DNA from: Dyella sp. C11
GTDB lineage: Bacteria > Pseudomonadota > Gammaproteobacteria > Xanthomonadales > Rhodanobacteraceae
Reading direction: 5' to 3'
NCBI RefSeq assembly: GCF_003121485.1
Contig: NZ_QAVX01000012.1
Location: forward strand, 1-64,000
DNA: 64,000 bases
Within the stretch, counting starts at the first letter, position 1. Each line of letters begins with the position of its first letter. Positions 62,269 to 64,000 of the stretch are shown piece by piece. The notes under the pieces are model-generated. The model was not told the DNA's origin, made no database searches, and worked only from the letters and a program-made list of their open reading frames with translations. Made by a program: the position numbers and the translations under genes.

Positions 62269-62910
62269 TCAAGCCAGTATGCCGTGCTCGCGCGCGTAGG
62301 CGTACACGTCCAGGTCGTTCTTCAGTCCCAGCTTGTTCATGGCATCCATTTTCTGGCGGCGGACGGTTTTCACGCTGCGGTTGAGCTGCCCGGCGATCTC
62401 GGTGACGGTGAACCCCGAGGCATACAGGCGAAGCACCTCCGCCTCTCGCTTGGACAGCGCGGGATGGTTGTCCCCGTCGCTGCCTGCACCGCCGTCGTCG
62501 AGAACACGGGAGATGCCGGAGCTGAGAAACGTGCGTCCGTGCGACACGGCCTGCACGGCAAGCGTCAGTTCGGAAAGCGCATCGGTCTTGCTGACCAGTC
62601 CTCGCGCGCCGGCTTTCTGAATGGCCTTCAGCACGCCACCGTTGTTCACCATGGTGAGTACGATGAAAGACAGCTTGGGCTGGCGCCGACGGATCAGGCC
62701 AAGCATCTGCAAGCCATCGGCAACCTGGCCGCCTGGCATGCTGAAGTCGGTAATCAACAAATCAGCAGGATGCTTGTCGATGGCATTCAACAGATCCACG
62801 GGTGAGCCGACATCCGCGATGACCTTGGACGCTGTACTGCTTTCCAGCAGCGCACGCACGCCGCTGCGGAAGATGGGGTGATCATCAGCAAGAATGATGC
62901 GAAGCGTCAC
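62269..62910 (-). CDS. RcsB-like response regulator (NarL/LuxR family)
   Basis: This 213-residue regulator has a receiver domain (1-125) with phosphate-accepting Asp55 in LLITDFSMPGG, acid pair Asp9-Asp10 in LADDHP, and Lys in LVSKTDA. A LuxR-type DNA-binding domain (145-210) reads LSKREAEVLRLYASGFTVTEIAGQLNRSVKTVRRQKMDAMNKLG. The order and wording are much closer to RcsB than to typical NarL proteins. RcsB controls capsule and envelope stress genes in enteric bacteria. No sensor kinase (RcsC) or phosphotransfer gene (RcsD) is nearby, so it is an orphan here. Its start region faces the DcaP-like gene divergently. Confidence 0.9.
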   Translation of the reverse strand: MTLRIILADDHPIFRSGVRALLESSTASKVIADVGSPVDLLNAIDKHPADLLITDFSMPGGQVADGLQMLGLIRRRQPKLSFIVLTMVNNGGVLKAIQKAGARGLVSKTDALSELTLAVQAVSHGRTFLSSGISRVLDDGGAGSDGDNHPALSKREAEVLRLYASGFTVTEIAGQLNRSVKTVRRQKMDAMNKLGLKNDLDVYAYAREHGILA

Positions 62911-63438
62911 AAAGTTTCCGTCCTGAATGTTCGTGTGGCTAACTAGGTTAGCGACTCACTCGGTAGACGCTTGCAGGACAATTCTTACGGAGCGTTCGCA
63001 GTCTTCAGGCAACGCTAAGCATCGCTGTCGCGCTGCAGGGAAAGCGGTAGGACTTTGCTTCTTTGCTGTCAGGATGAAAGGCGTTTTCTGCGCCAAAAAC
63101 ATCGACATTTCAGACGGCTCTTGTTGCTATTTTACGTCTAGTGATGGCGTGCCTGTCTTGCGCAAATTTACTTAACCCATCACGGATGCCATGGCCCGGC
63201 ACTCGCTGGTTCACGGGCTTTCGACAATTTCTCGGCTCTAATCAAAACAGGAAGGCATTTGCGCTGTAGGCGGCGGGGGTTTTGGTGCGACCCAGGCCTG
63301 AAGGAAGGATTCCCGGTCAGCGCATCCGAAACGTTTTGGGGCTAGCCATCGTGACCCCCGCGTATTGCGCGGCGGCTTTTGGCGCGTGTGTTTTCCGCAA
63401 CCTATGGCACCCATCGGCGTTCGAACAGGAGTGTTCAC
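62911..63438. other. Divergent intergenic region, 528 bases
   Basis: This gap lies between the RcsB-like gene and the porin gene, which diverge, and must hold both promoters. No frame longer than about 80 codons looks protein-like, and I could not fix a convincing promoter or RNA gene. Local base composition is less GC-rich near 63040-63240 than in the flanking genes. Confidence 0.45.
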
Positions 63439-64000
63439 ATGCGGCTATGGCTTTGCCCCCGGATACCGCGTGCGCACCAGGTGCGCATACTTCGTTCCGT
63501 ACTGATAAGCAGCTGTGCGCTGGCACTTGCACCGCAAGCCTTCGCGCAGTCGAACGACGATCTGAAAGCGCAGATTTCGCAGATGCGCCAGCAGATGGAT
63601 GCGCAACAGCAAGTGATGCAACAGATGCAGCAACGCCTTCAGCAACTGGAGGCGAAGGAAGCAGCGCAGGAGAAATCGGCGCCGGCTGCCACCGCCGCCA
63701 CAACGGCCCCCGTGACACAGCCCGTTTCCTCGACGCCCATCGTGTCGTCGGCGACGGCACCGGAGCCTTCCAGGCCTGCGCCTTACCGTCCCCCTTCGGC
63801 GCCAGCGGGCGTTGCCGAGCCGTTGCCCGAGGGCTTCGTGCGACTGGGTGATACCGGCAACCTGTTGAAGCTGGATCTGGTGGCGCAGCTGGATACCATG
63901 ATCGACAACAAATACATGGGTTCGGCCGACCTGTTCGTTCCCTCGTCGATTCCCGTCAAGGGCCAGCCGTTCTATGACAGCGGATGGCGCACCAACCTGA
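63439..64000 (+). CDS. DcaP-like outer-membrane porin, N-terminal part (runs off the window)
   Basis: The first 187 residues are present and the frame is open at the window's end. It starts with an export signal (cut near AFA-Q, residue 38), then an alpha-helical coiled coil rich in Gln (SQMRQQMDAQQQVMQQMQQRL), an Ala/Pro/Thr linker, and the start of a beta-barrel, FVRLGDTGNLLKLDLVAQLD. Coiled coil plus barrel is the DcaP trimeric porin layout, whose members take up phthalate-like or sulbactam-type anions. AGGAG lies nine bases before the ATG at 63439. The barrel cannot be judged from the part present. Confidence 0.78.
   Translation, partial: MRLWLCPRIPRAHQVRILRSVLISSCALALAPQAFAQSNDDLKAQISQMRQQMDAQQQVMQQMQQRLQQLEAKEAAQEKSAPAATAATTAPVTQPVSSTPIVSSATAPEPSRPAPYRPPSAPAGVAEPLPEGFVRLGDTGNLLKLDLVAQLDTMIDNKYMGSADLFVPSSIPVKGQPFYDSGWRTNL

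Overview
The window is about 64 kb of GC-rich DNA from a gammaproteobacterium of the Xanthomonadales, most likely the Rhodanobacteraceae (Dyella, Luteibacter, Rhodanobacter or a relative). This is inferred, not searched. The pointers are the very large NAD-dependent glutamate dehydrogenase, an alpha-amino-acid ester hydrolase closely resembling the Xanthomonas citri enzyme, a MuxABC-OpmB-type efflux operon, an RcsB-like regulator, a DcaP-like porin, and hairpin repeats dispersed between genes. Coding is dense on both strands. I see no phage, IS element, integrase or CRISPR array. High GC produces very long spurious frames opposite real genes.

Layout. 0.2-6 kb: FUSC-type membrane protein, then an AcrAB-like RND pump and its lipoprotein adaptor. 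6.1-6.8 kb: gene-free. 6.8-13.7 kb: gdhB, NAD kinase, 5'-nucleotidase. 13.9-16.1 kb: aldo/keto reductase and AzgA purine permease. 16.4-25.5 kb: mdtABC-type operon (adaptor, two RND pumps) with its own OprM-family outer-membrane factor. 25.9-31.8 kb: DMT transporter, glutaryl-CoA dehydrogenase, a GNAT/nucleotidyltransferase pair and a fused alpha/beta branched-chain 2-oxoacid dehydrogenase E1. 31.9-37.1 kb: envelope genes (Ivy-type lysozyme inhibitor, PAP2 phosphatase, beta-lactamase-fold hydrolase, lipoprotein esterase). 37.2-42.0 kb: a chemotaxis cluster behind a near-perfect FliA (sigma-28) promoter: soluble dual-PAS MCP, CheR, CheD and a protein with three CheW domains. 42.2-49.7 kb: RcnB-like and DUF3761 proteins, alpha-amino-acid ester hydrolase with a divergent AraC/GyrI regulator, VOC protein, membrane diguanylate cyclase, FMN reductase. 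50-58.6 kb: ppk1, AraC regulator, Fsr-like MFS exporter, GH43 hydrolase, then methyltransferase-pyrD-murB. 58.7-64 kb: ALDH7-type dehydrogenase, tRNA-Arg(CCT), small unknown genes, RcsB-like regulator and the start of a DcaP-like porin.

How genes work together. Envelope defence and export dominate: two complete or near-complete RND systems, Fsr- and DMT-type exporters, a lysozyme inhibitor, beta-lactam-related hydrolases, MurB and a PAP2 phosphatase. Lysine/glutarate catabolism is represented by gcdH and the ALDH7 enzyme. The chemotaxis cluster has no CheA, CheY or CheB here, so it must plug into a core elsewhere or form an unusual signalling complex.

Most unusual observations: matching Ser/Thr-rich insertions at the same docking-domain hairpin of two different RND pumps; the triple-CheW protein; a diverged 235-bp tandem duplication carrying the 3' ends of two convergent genes; and an AzgA permease whose conserved N-terminus has no usual start codon.
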